Positions 49,473-57,111 of a stretch of DNA of 64,000 nucleotides are shown piece by piece (position 1 is the first letter of the stretch; each line of letters begins with the position of its first letter). Position numbers and translations under genes: made by a program. Source of the DNA: Corallococcus carmarthensis (GTDB lineage: Bacteria; Myxococcota; Myxococcia; Myxococcales; Myxococcaceae); the NCBI RefSeq assembly GCF_003611695.1, contig NZ_RAWE01000014.1:30274-94273 (forward strand), in the 5' to 3' direction. The notes beneath the pieces are model-generated. The model made no database searches. It was given only the letters and a program-made list of their open reading frames with translations, and was not told the DNA's origin.

Positions 49473-50924
49473 TCACGTCCCGCGAGCCAGCGCCGCGTCG
49501 ATGCGCCGCAGGGCTTCGTCGCGCCCCACGAGCAGCAGCGTCTCCCCGATGCCGGGGCTGGTGGTGTTGCCGGTGATGGCCACGCGCAGGGGCTGGGCCA
49601 CCTTGCCCATGCCCACCTGGGCGGCCTCGCTCACCGTCTTCACCACGCCGTCCAGCGGCTCCACGGTCCAGGCGGGCAGGGCGGCCAGCTGCTCCCGGGC
49701 CTGGCGCAGCAGGTTGAGCGAGTCCCCGCTCAGGTGCTTGGCGGCGGCCTTCTCATCCAGGGTGACGCCGCTCTTGAAGTAGATGGACGCGGTGTTCGCC
49801 ATCTCGTCCAGGGTGCGCGAGCGCTCGCGCAGCGCGAGCACCAGCGGCTCCAGGCGCGGGTCGCCCTTCGCCTGGAAGCCGCGGGCCTCCAGGAAGGGGA
49901 CCAGCCGCTCCGCGACCACGGCCGGGGGCAGCAGCTTGAACCACTGCTGGTTGAGCCACTGGAGCTTCTCCGGGTTCCACACGCCGGAGGTGCTGCCCAC
50001 GCCGTCGAAGTCGAACCACTCCACCATCTGCTCGCGGGTGATGACCTCGTCGTTGCCGTGGCTCCAGCCCAGGCGGATGACGAAGTTGAGCAGCGCCTCC
50101 GGCATGATGCCCGTGCGCTTGTGCAGCATCACGTCCGCTTCCGGGTGCTTGCGCTTGGAGAGCTTCTCCCGGTCCGGCCCCAGGATGAGCGGCAGGTGCG
50201 CGAAGTCCGGCGGCGTCCAGCCCAGCGCCTTGTAGAGCATCAGCTGCGGGAAGGTGGAGTTGACGTGCTCCTGGCCGCGCGACACCAGGGTGATGTCCAT
50301 CAGGTGGTCGTCGATGACGCAGCCGTAGTTGTAGAGCGGGATGCCGTCCGCGCGCATCATCACCCAGTCATCCAGGTCCGAGTGCGCCTTGGTGATGGTG
50401 CCCAGCACCTTGTCGTCGAAGGACACGGTGCCTTCGCCCGCGGGCATGCGGAAGCGGATGACGGCGTCCTCCAGCTTCTTGCCGGGGGGCGGGCCCTTCA
50501 GGTCGTGGCAGGTGCCCTCATAGCGGTAGCTGCCCTGGCCCTTCGCCTTCTCCACCGCCTCGCGGCGCTGGGTGATCTCCTCGCGGGTGCAGTAGCACCG
50601 GAAGGCCTTGCCCTCCGCGATGAGCTGGTCCGCGTACTTGCGGTACGTATCCAGGCGCTGGGTCTGGAAATAGGGACCGTACTTCGGGTCCTCCTTGCCG
50701 GGGCCCTCATCCCAGTCCAGGCCCAGCCAGTTGAGGCCGTCCAGGATGGCCTTCACGGACTCCGGCGTGGAGCGCTCCTGGTCCGTATCCTCCATGCGCA
50801 GGATGAAGGTTCCGCCGTAGCGCTTCGCGTAGAGGTAGTTGAAGAGCGCGGTACGGGCGCCTCCGATGTGGAGGTATCCAGTAGGTGACGGAGCGAAGCG
50901 GACGCGGGGTTTTGACGGAGCCAT
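49473..50924 (-). CDS. gltX: Glutamyl-tRNA synthetase
   Basis: 483 residues. This class I synthetase charges tRNA-Glu. FAPSPTGYLHIGG holds the HIGH-type motif (H19-G22), LRMEDTDQER follows, and KLSKRK near residue 245 is the KMSKS counterpart. A helical anticodon-binding domain forms the C-terminus. Bacterial GluRS enzymes can be discriminating or also charge tRNA-Gln; the sequence read by eye does not settle this. It heads a minus-strand cluster with a small secreted protein, tRNA-Gln and tRNA-Glu. The ATG start is clear. Confidence 0.96.
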   Translation of the reverse strand: MAPSKPRVRFAPSPTGYLHIGGARTALFNYLYAKRYGGTFILRMEDTDQERSTPESVKAILDGLNWLGLDWDEGPGKEDPKYGPYFQTQRLDTYRKYADQLIAEGKAFRCYCTREEITQRREAVEKAKGQGSYRYEGTCHDLKGPPPGKKLEDAVIRFRMPAGEGTVSFDDKVLGTITKAHSDLDDWVMMRADGIPLYNYGCVIDDHLMDITLVSRGQEHVNSTFPQLMLYKALGWTPPDFAHLPLILGPDREKLSKRKHPEADVMLHKRTGIMPEALLNFVIRLGWSHGNDEVITREQMVEWFDFDGVGSTSGVWNPEKLQWLNQQWFKLLPPAVVAERLVPFLEARGFQAKGDPRLEPLVLALRERSRTLDEMANTASIYFKSGVTLDEKAAAKHLSGDSLNLLRQAREQLAALPAWTVEPLDGVVKTVSEAAQVGMGKVAQPLRVAITGNTTSPGIGETLLLVGRDEALRRIDAALARGT

Positions 50925-51012
50925 GGGCAGGCGCGCGATAGCAGGACGGGTGCACGAGGGTCAACGCAAGCCGCCCGCTTGGGGTTAGGCTGCGCGGCCA
51001 AGGAGACGTTCC

Positions 51013-51594
51013 ATGTCGATTCGACACGCGGTTCGCACGGTGGTGCTGGCCACCCTGCTCGGAGGGCTGCCGGTGGGGGCCACCACGATGCTGCGGGCGG
51101 ACCTGCCCCAGATGGCGCAGACGTCGGACGCGGTGGTGCAGGGCGTCGTCCGGCGCGTGCAGAGCCGCTGGAGCGGCGACAAGCAGCGCATCGTCACCGA
51201 CGTGGAGATCCAGGTGACGGAGGCCCTCAAGGGGCAGCCCGGCGGCACGGTGCTCGTCACCCAGCCGGGCGGCCGGGTGGGGGACATTGGCCAGGTGGTG
51301 AGCGGCCTGGCGTCCTTCTCCGAGGGCGAGGAGGTCGTCGTCTTCCTGGAGAAGCGCGGCGCGTCCGCGTTCCAGCTGTCCGGCATGGCGCAGGGCAAGT
51401 ACCAGGTGAAGCGCACCGGCCCGGGCGCGATGGCGGTGCCGGCGTCCACCGGGGACGCGGTGCTGATTGATCCGAAGACGCGCCAGGAGACGGTGTCCAA
51501 CGCGAAGACAGTGACGCTGGAGGAGCTGAAGGCCTCCGTGCGCGCGGCGGTCCAGGCGCAGCAGGCGGCGCCCGCGAAGAAGGGGAGCAAGTGA
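51013..51594 (+). CDS. Hypothetical secreted protein upstream of matrixin pair
   Basis: 193 residues with a signal peptide (VVLATLLGGLPVGATT). The mature part is strand-rich to ~150 (VVQGVVRRVQSRWSGDKQRIVTDVEIQVTEALKG, EVVVFLEKRG) and ends in an Ala/Gln/Lys helix. No family recognised; the first half resembles small beta-sandwich domains. A GGAG site precedes the ATG. Its stop codon overlaps the ATG of the first metalloprotease gene, so the two are translationally coupled. A role as partner, inhibitor or chaperone of the protease is possible but unproven. Confidence 0.65.
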   Translation: MSIRHAVRTVVLATLLGGLPVGATTMLRADLPQMAQTSDAVVQGVVRRVQSRWSGDKQRIVTDVEIQVTEALKGQPGGTVLVTQPGGRVGDIGQVVSGLASFSEGEEVVVFLEKRGASAFQLSGMAQGKYQVKRTGPGAMAVPASTGDAVLIDPKTRQETVSNAKTVTLEELKASVRAAVQAQQAAPAKKGSK

Positions 51595-52493
51595 TGGGCG
51601 CGCTCGCGTCGTGGGTGGTGCTGGCGGCGGTGATGGGACAGAGCTCCGCGCCGTACGTGCGCAGCCGCGTGTCCCCCGGGGATGAGACCACGCAGTGCCT
51701 GTATTGGACGCAGACGCGCGTCAACTGGCAGCAGAGCAGCGTGGGCAACCCGAAGGTGACGAACCACACGGAGTTCGACGCCATCACCCGCTCGTTCCAG
51801 AGCTGGCAGGACATCTTCAGCAGCTGCGGCAACCTGTCGCTGGTGGAGGGCTCGCGCGTGGACTCGCGGACGGTGGGCTACAACCGCTCCGGCGACAACA
51901 TCAACCTCATCCTCTTCCGCAGCCGCGCCTGTCGCGACGTCGTGGACGCCAGCGACACCTGCTTCACCCAGGACACGTGCGCGAACACGTACGACTGCTG
52001 GGATGACAGCGACGGCACCATCGCCATCACGCTCACCACGTACGATGAGCGCACGGGCATCGTCTACGACTCGGACATCTCCTTCAACGCCGCGCGCTTC
52101 GACTTCACCACCGGCAACGGCGCGCCGTGCGGCATCGTGGCGGATCCCAACTGCGTGGACACGGACGTGCAGAACACGGCCACCCACGAGGTGGGCCACT
52201 TCGTCGGTCTGGACCACACGCTGGCGACGGGCTCCACCATGAACCCCAGCGCGCCTCCGGGTGAGACGTCCAAGCGCAACATCGACTCCGGTTCGCGCAG
52301 CTTCGTGTGCGCCGCGTACCCCAAGGGCAGCGCCAGCCAGCCCTGCTTCCCGGTGCCGGGCGGGAACGGCGATGGGAATGGCGACGGGGATGGCGACGGC
52401 GATGGCTGCACCGCGGCGACGGGGGGGCTGGCCGCGCTGCCGCTGCTGGCCGCGGCCTCGCTGCTGGCGCGCCGCCGCAGGAGCGCGCGGTGA
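51594..52493 (+). CDS. Matrixin-like zinc metalloprotease with MYXO-CTERM tail (copy 1)
   Basis: 299 residues. A signal sequence (LASWVVLAAVMGQSS) precedes a metzincin domain. The zinc site is intact: H198-EVG-H202-FVGLD-H208, with the downstream Met-turn GSTMNPSA. Conserved Cys pairs occur before it. A glycine-aspartate linker (NGDGNGDGDGDGDG) leads to a C-terminal helix and RRRRSAR, a MYXO-CTERM-type sorting tail. Such proteins are exported and retained or released at the surface. ATG 51594 shares its A with the previous stop (TGATG). The second protease gene starts inside its own end. Confidence 0.88.
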   Translation: MGALASWVVLAAVMGQSSAPYVRSRVSPGDETTQCLYWTQTRVNWQQSSVGNPKVTNHTEFDAITRSFQSWQDIFSSCGNLSLVEGSRVDSRTVGYNRSGDNINLILFRSRACRDVVDASDTCFTQDTCANTYDCWDDSDGTIAITLTTYDERTGIVYDSDISFNAARFDFTTGNGAPCGIVADPNCVDTDVQNTATHEVGHFVGLDHTLATGSTMNPSAPPGETSKRNIDSGSRSFVCAAYPKGSASQPCFPVPGGNGDGNGDGDGDGDGCTAATGGLAALPLLAAASLLARRRRSAR

Positions 52494-53455
52494 GCTGTCG
52501 CCTGCTGCTCCTGGGAGTGCTGCTGTGCGCGGGAGCGGCGGGCGCGCAGCAGGACTACAAGCGCACGCTCGTGCCGGGCCGGCCGCTGTGTCTGGTGTGG
52601 CCGGGGCGTGACTACGTCTATCACCTGGACGTGGCCGGCAGCACGCGCACGCCCGGGGACACGGAGGTCGCCGCCATCGAAGCGGCCTTCGACTCGTGGC
52701 GGGCGCTGTCCTCGACGTGCAGCGACTTCCGCTTCATCCGGGGCGAGGATTGGTCGCGCTCCATCGCGGTCGGCTACGACGAGGAGCACCCCTTCGACAA
52801 CTACAACGTCGTCACCTTCCGCGAGCGCAACTGCCAGGACGTCGCCCCGCCGGACGATGCGTGCTGGGAAGAGGAGACGTGCGGCAACGTCTACCAGTGC
52901 TGGGCGCACGGGGGCGCCACCATCGGGCTCACCACGTCCTCGTTCAGCTTCAAGGACGGCTTCGTCGTGGACTCGGACATCGAGCTCAACGCGGCGGAGA
53001 CGGACTACGGCCCCAGCTTCCTGTTCACCACCGTGAACGGCCCGCCGTGCTCGGGCACGGCGTCCACCGACTGCGTCGCCTACGACGTGCAGAACACGAT
53101 GACGCACGAGATTGGCCACGTCATCGGGTTGGACCATGTCTTCTCCGCGGGCTCCACCATGGAGGCCACCGCTTCACAGGGAGAGACGTCCAAGCGGATC
53201 ATCGACGCGGGCTCCGCGGCCGGCTTCTGCTCCGCCTATCCGCGCGGCCTGCCGCCCACGCAGTGCCGCATCCCGGAGGATCCGGGCGTGAAGCTCGTGG
53301 CGGACGGGAAGGGCACCGGCTGCGGTGCTTCCGCCGGAGGCCCGGCCGTGGCCGTCATGCTGCTCTGGGGCTTCGCGCTGATGCGCAGGAGCAGGCGGTC
53401 AGCGGCCCCGCTGGCCGGCCTCCCTGGCGCTGCCCCGGACGGGGCGCGCGGTTAG
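52490..53455 (+). CDS. Matrixin-like zinc metalloprotease (copy 2)
   Basis: 321 residues. A signal peptide (RLLLLGVLLCAGAAGA) is followed by a domain clearly paralogous to copy 1. Zinc site: H206-EIG-H210-VIGLD-H216, Met-turn GSTMEATA. It shares DVQNTMTHE, GETSKR and AYPRG with copy 1. The C-terminus has GTGCGASAGG, a hydrophobic helix (VAVMLLWGFALM) and RRSRRS, a MYXO-CTERM-like end followed by ~20 extra residues. The GTG start overlaps the previous stop (GTGA), with AGGAG seven bases upstream. Substrate is unknown. Confidence 0.87.
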   Translation: MSCRLLLLGVLLCAGAAGAQQDYKRTLVPGRPLCLVWPGRDYVYHLDVAGSTRTPGDTEVAAIEAAFDSWRALSSTCSDFRFIRGEDWSRSIAVGYDEEHPFDNYNVVTFRERNCQDVAPPDDACWEEETCGNVYQCWAHGGATIGLTTSSFSFKDGFVVDSDIELNAAETDYGPSFLFTTVNGPPCSGTASTDCVAYDVQNTMTHEIGHVIGLDHVFSAGSTMEATASQGETSKRIIDAGSAAGFCSAYPRGLPPTQCRIPEDPGVKLVADGKGTGCGASAGGPAVAVMLLWGFALMRRSRRSAAPLAGLPGAAPDGARG

Positions 53456-53458
53456 ACT

Positions 53459-54184
53459 GTGGCCGTGGCCGTCGCCTTCTTCGACCTGGACAGGACGCTG
53501 CTCGCCGCCAACTCCGCGTCGCTCTGGGTGCGCCGCGAGCTGGCCCTGGGCCACATCTCCCGTTGGGAGGCCCTGCGCGCGAGCATGCTGCTCGCCCGGT
53601 ACCACCTGGGCTTCGTGGCCATGCAGGACGTGCTCCTGCGCGCCACGGCCCTGCTGACGGGCTCCGACGCGAAGGCCCTGGAGGCGCGCTCCGCGGAGTT
53701 TTACGCGGAGGCCGTGCGCGGCCAGTACCGCCCCGGAGCGCTGGCCGCGCTGGAGGCCCACCGCGAGGCCGGAGACCGGCTGGTGCTGCTGACGTCGTCC
53801 TCGGGCTACCTGTCCGACCTGGTGGCGCGCGAGCTGCGCCTGGACGGCGTGCTGTGCAACCGCTTCGAGGTGGACGCGGCGGGGCTTCACACCGGACGCA
53901 CGCTGGGCGAGGTCTGCTTCGGCGAGGGCAAGCGGTTCTACGCGGAGGCCACCGCGAAGGATGCGGGGGTGCCGCTGTCCGCGTGCGCCTTCTACACGGA
54001 CTCGTATTCGGACCTGCCCGTGCTGGAGGTGGTGGGGCGCCCGGTGGTGGTGAACCCGGACCACCGCTTGCGCCGCGAGGCCCGGAGGCGGGGCTGGCCG
54101 GTGGTGGACTGGGGCGTGCCTCCTGGAGGCGCCACCCCGTCCGTCCCACCGTCGCCGCCGCTGGTGCCCTCCACCGGCCCCTGA
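53459..54184 (+). CDS. HAD-IB family hydrolase
   Basis: 241 residues. Motif I is FFDLDRTLL with the nucleophile Asp. Motif II lies in VLLTSSSGYL. Motif III/IV is in FYTDSYSDLPVLE with the metal-binding Asp pair. This is the SerB/PSPase-like HAD-IB group, which includes phosphoserine and lipid phosphatases and acyltransferase-linked forms. Start is GTG 53459 or 53465; neither has a clear site. It follows the metalloprotease gene after 3 bases but is probably functionally separate. The C-terminal ~25 residues are Pro-rich. Confidence 0.85.
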   Translation: MAVAVAFFDLDRTLLAANSASLWVRRELALGHISRWEALRASMLLARYHLGFVAMQDVLLRATALLTGSDAKALEARSAEFYAEAVRGQYRPGALAALEAHREAGDRLVLLTSSSGYLSDLVARELRLDGVLCNRFEVDAAGLHTGRTLGEVCFGEGKRFYAEATAKDAGVPLSACAFYTDSYSDLPVLEVVGRPVVVNPDHRLRREARRRGWPVVDWGVPPGGATPSVPPSPPLVPSTGP

Positions 54185-54216
54185 AGAACGCGGTGGAGGC
54201 GAAGCGGCGCGCTTCT

Positions 54217-56298
54217 TCAGCGGCGCGGGGACACGAGCCGCATGGTGAAGGTGTAGTCCACGTTCACCGGGCGGCCCTGGTACTGGATGGGCTTGTAGAC
54301 GCGGGACTGGAGCGAGTCGAGCACCGCCCGGTCCATGTGCTGCACCATCTTCAGGATGCGGCAGTTCTCCACGCGGCCCTTGTTGGTGATGGTGCAGCGC
54401 ACCGCCACGAGCCCCTCCGCCTTGATGGCGAGCGCCTCGCGCGTGTAGGCGATGTCCCGGCCCTCCTCCAGCATCACCGGCCGCTCCATGGCGTCGTTGA
54501 AGGGGATGACGGCGTTCGGGTTGACGGGCGCGAGCGCGCCGGTCGTCAGCGACGGCACCGCGAGGCTGCCCGCCGCGCTCACCTGCGACGCCGCGGCCGA
54601 CGAGCCCACCGCGCCCAGCGCCTTGTCCGTCGTCGTGGCGGGGACCGCCGCGGCGGTGGTGGACGACGTCGACGACGGATTCGCCTGCATCATCACCGGC
54701 GCCGCGAGTCCACCCGGCGTCGCCGGGGCCACGTTCTCGAAGTCCTCGGGGGTGGAGGCGCTGGCCAGGTCCACGCGGCTCGGGCGCTCACCGCCGCCCC
54801 GGCGCTTGGTCAGCTTCTGGGACAGCACCACCTCACCGGAGCCGCCCGTGATGATGGTCTCCGTCTGGTAGCCCTCCAGCGCGAAGGTCAGCTCCGCGGT
54901 GATGCTGCCCTCGCTGCCCAGCGGCAGCTCCATCACGAAGGGCGTCACGCCCTTCTCCTTGCCCCTGTAATAGACGCGTGCGCCGGACGGCTGGCTCATC
55001 AGCCGGAAGCGCACCTTGCCCGCCGCGGGCGGCGTCGAGGGGGCTTCCGCCACCGTCTCCGGCTTGCCGGTGGGGGCCGTGGTCTGGGTGGTCACCGGCT
55101 GCGCGGGCTTCTCCTCGGAGCTGCCACCGCGCAGGAGGAACAGCGTGATGCCCACGAGCCCCGCGACCATCACGCCGCCCAGGGCGCCCATCATGAGCGT
55201 ACGCTGGCGGGCGCGCTGCACGTCCGGCGGCACGTCCACGCTGATGTCCACCGCGAGCCCACCGTCCGCGGGCTCCGCGTTGCCCACGTTGGCGAACAGC
55301 GGGGACGCGTAGGGGCCCGTCGTCGGCGGAGAGGGGTAGGGCCCCGTGGTCGACGCGCCACCCAGCCGGCGGAACACGCCGCTGTTGCCGCCCGCGGCCA
55401 TGTGCGCCTCGCGCAGGCCCTCCAGCAACTCGTCCATCGTCTGGAAGCGACGCGCCGGATCCTTCTCCAGGCAGCGGCGCACCACCATTTCAATCTCCGG
55501 CGGCACCGCGAGGTCCGGGCGCACGGACTGGAAGGTGGGGGGCGGCTCCTTGTAATGGGCGAAGATGAGCTCGATGTGGTCGCGCGCGATGAAGGGCGGC
55601 CGTCCCATCAGCATCTGGAACAGCATGACGCCCAGCGAGTACACGTCGCTGCGCGCGTCCGCCACGTTGCGCGCCTGCTCCGGCGCCATGTACTGCGGCG
55701 AGCCCAGGAACGTGCCGTTCTGGGTGATTTCGGGGCTGACCGGCCCCTCCTGCGGCGCCACGGACTTCACGAGGCCGAAGTCCAGGACCTTCACCAGGTC
55801 CTGATCCGCCTCGTTGAGGATCATGATGTTCGCGGGCTTCAGGTCGCGGTGGATGATGCCCAGCGCGTGCGCCTCGCGCAGCGAGCGGCACACCTGCTGA
55901 GCCACCGACACCGCGCGCGCCCAGGGCAGCGGCCCGGCCTGGCCCAGCACCTGCTGGAGTGTGCGGCCCTCCAGGTACTCCATCGCGATGTAATAGATGC
56001 CGTCGTCCGTCTGCCCGTAGTCGATGACGGTGACGGTGTTCGGGTGCCGGAGCTTCGAGGTCAGTGACGCTTCACGCAGGAAGCGCTTCTGGAAGCCCGG
56101 GTCGCGGCTGCTCGGAAAATTGGGGTTGAGCACCTTGAGCGCGACCACGCGCTCCAACGGTGCCTGCAGGGCGCGGTACACCTTGCCCATTCCACCAACG
56201 CCCAGGGGCTCCAGAATGCTGAAGCGGCCATTCAACGTCCGGCCGATGAGCGGATCCGTTCCCGGGGCCTCAGGGCTCGGGGAATCGCTCTTGATCAT
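54217..56298 (-). CDS. Ser/Thr protein kinase with PEGA and TonB-like C-terminal domains
   Basis: 693 residues. The kinase domain (~25-290) has the glycine loop, VVALK, HRDLKPANIM, DFGLVK and GSPQYMAPEQ, all catalytic residues intact. One membrane helix lies near 366-388 (LMMGALGGVMVAGLVGITLFLLRGG). Outside, a PEGA domain (~425-505, QPSGARVYYRGKEKGVTPF) and a Ser/Thr/Ala linker lead to a ~90-residue end (~605-693) with VQHMDRAVLDSLQSRVYKPI. That end resembles TonB C-terminal or AgmX/PglI-type domains. It suggests a kinase whose external part contacts the envelope. It diverges from the che operon. A palindrome lies just before its start. Confidence 0.88.
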   Translation of the reverse strand: MIKSDSPSPEAPGTDPLIGRTLNGRFSILEPLGVGGMGKVYRALQAPLERVVALKVLNPNFPSSRDPGFQKRFLREASLTSKLRHPNTVTVIDYGQTDDGIYYIAMEYLEGRTLQQVLGQAGPLPWARAVSVAQQVCRSLREAHALGIIHRDLKPANIMILNEADQDLVKVLDFGLVKSVAPQEGPVSPEITQNGTFLGSPQYMAPEQARNVADARSDVYSLGVMLFQMLMGRPPFIARDHIELIFAHYKEPPPTFQSVRPDLAVPPEIEMVVRRCLEKDPARRFQTMDELLEGLREAHMAAGGNSGVFRRLGGASTTGPYPSPPTTGPYASPLFANVGNAEPADGGLAVDISVDVPPDVQRARQRTLMMGALGGVMVAGLVGITLFLLRGGSSEEKPAQPVTTQTTAPTGKPETVAEAPSTPPAAGKVRFRLMSQPSGARVYYRGKEKGVTPFVMELPLGSEGSITAELTFALEGYQTETIITGGSGEVVLSQKLTKRRGGGERPSRVDLASASTPEDFENVAPATPGGLAAPVMMQANPSSTSSTTAAAVPATTTDKALGAVGSSAAASQVSAAGSLAVPSLTTGALAPVNPNAVIPFNDAMERPVMLEEGRDIAYTREALAIKAEGLVAVRCTITNKGRVENCRILKMVQHMDRAVLDSLQSRVYKPIQYQGRPVNVDYTFTMRLVSPRR

Positions 56299-56311
56299 TC
56301 GTGTCCCCTAG

Positions 56312-56327
56312 ATGCTGCGTGCAGCAT
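56312..56327. promoter_or_regulatory. Palindrome just upstream of the Ser/Thr kinase start
   Basis: ATGCTGCGTGCAGCAT has perfect 7-base arms around GT. It lies 14-29 bases before the minus-strand kinase ATG, just upstream of its GGGGA ribosome-binding site. It may be an operator or an mRNA hairpin near the start. Confidence 0.4.
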
Positions 56328-56547
56328 GGTTTCTCCGGCAAAAGCAGCGCACCCGTATCCAAGCACAACTCGCAGGTGCGGCGCACCCCAAGGGGGTCTG
56401 GAATCCACCACGTCGGGGCAACCACGACCCCGGTCGCAGGGGGGGATGTGAGCGGCGACCTTCGGGTAAGCCCGCATTGCTTTGGACAGCGATCCCGGAT
56501 TACGGTTTTTCTTCCTGCCTGCCATGCGGCGGGCGGAGTTCATCTTG

Positions 56548-57111
56548 ATGGCTGAAACCCCCAGAGTCCCCGTTCCTCCGCAGGTGCGCCGGGTCTCCGT
56601 GCAACAGCGCCTGAGCGCGCTGGAGGCGGAGCAGACCCAGCTGCGCCAGGAGCTTGTCTCCCTGCAGGGTGAGGTGCGCCTGCCCGGTCTCTACCTGACC
56701 GTGGAGGCAGGCAACACGACCGCGCTGGTGCCGGCGAAGCAGGTGCAGGAGGTCGTCCGGCTGGTGGCGTTGGATCCGCTGCCCGGCGCGCCGGTGCACG
56801 TGTCCGGCTCCTTCGTGTACCGCGGCAGTCCGGCGGTGGTGGTGGACGTGGCGCGCATGATGGGCGTGAAGCGCACGCCGGATCTGGACTCGCTGCTGGT
56901 GGTGGTGGACGCGGGCCGCATGGTGGCGCTGCTGGTGGACCGGGTGAAGGACCTGGTGGAGACGCCGGTGCTGGTGGACGGCACGCCGGGCGGCGAGGAG
57001 AAGATGCCCTGGGACGGCACCGGGCTGATGGCCGGGCTGTGCCGCACGCCGGAGGGGCTGCGTCCGCTGCTCCGCACGAGCGCGCTGCTGAACGGAACGG
57101 AGGGCCTGTGA
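56548..57111 (+). CDS. cheW: CheW-like coupling protein (first)
   Basis: 187 residues. CheW couples receptors to CheA. A ~35-residue N-terminal coiled-coil-like lead (QQRLSALEAEQTQLRQEL) is unusual for CheW. The CheW fold follows with GLYLTVEAGNTTALVPAKQVQEVVRL, YRGSPAVVVDVARMM and VVVDAGRMVALLVDRVKDL. ATG 56548 is chosen since GGAG stands about nine bases before it; upstream in-frame ATGs lack a site. It overlaps cheR as GTGA and starts the chemosensory operon. Confidence 0.85.
   Translation: MAETPRVPVPPQVRRVSVQQRLSALEAEQTQLRQELVSLQGEVRLPGLYLTVEAGNTTALVPAKQVQEVVRLVALDPLPGAPVHVSGSFVYRGSPAVVVDVARMMGVKRTPDLDSLLVVVDAGRMVALLVDRVKDLVETPVLVDGTPGGEEKMPWDGTGLMAGLCRTPEGLRPLLRTSALLNGTEGL

Noticed and set aside
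52696..56067. 1123-codon open frame on the plus strand
   Set aside because: It covers parts of the metalloprotease, HAD and kinase genes in a wrong frame or antisense. No start signal or known motif; the kinase and protease motifs are on the other frames.
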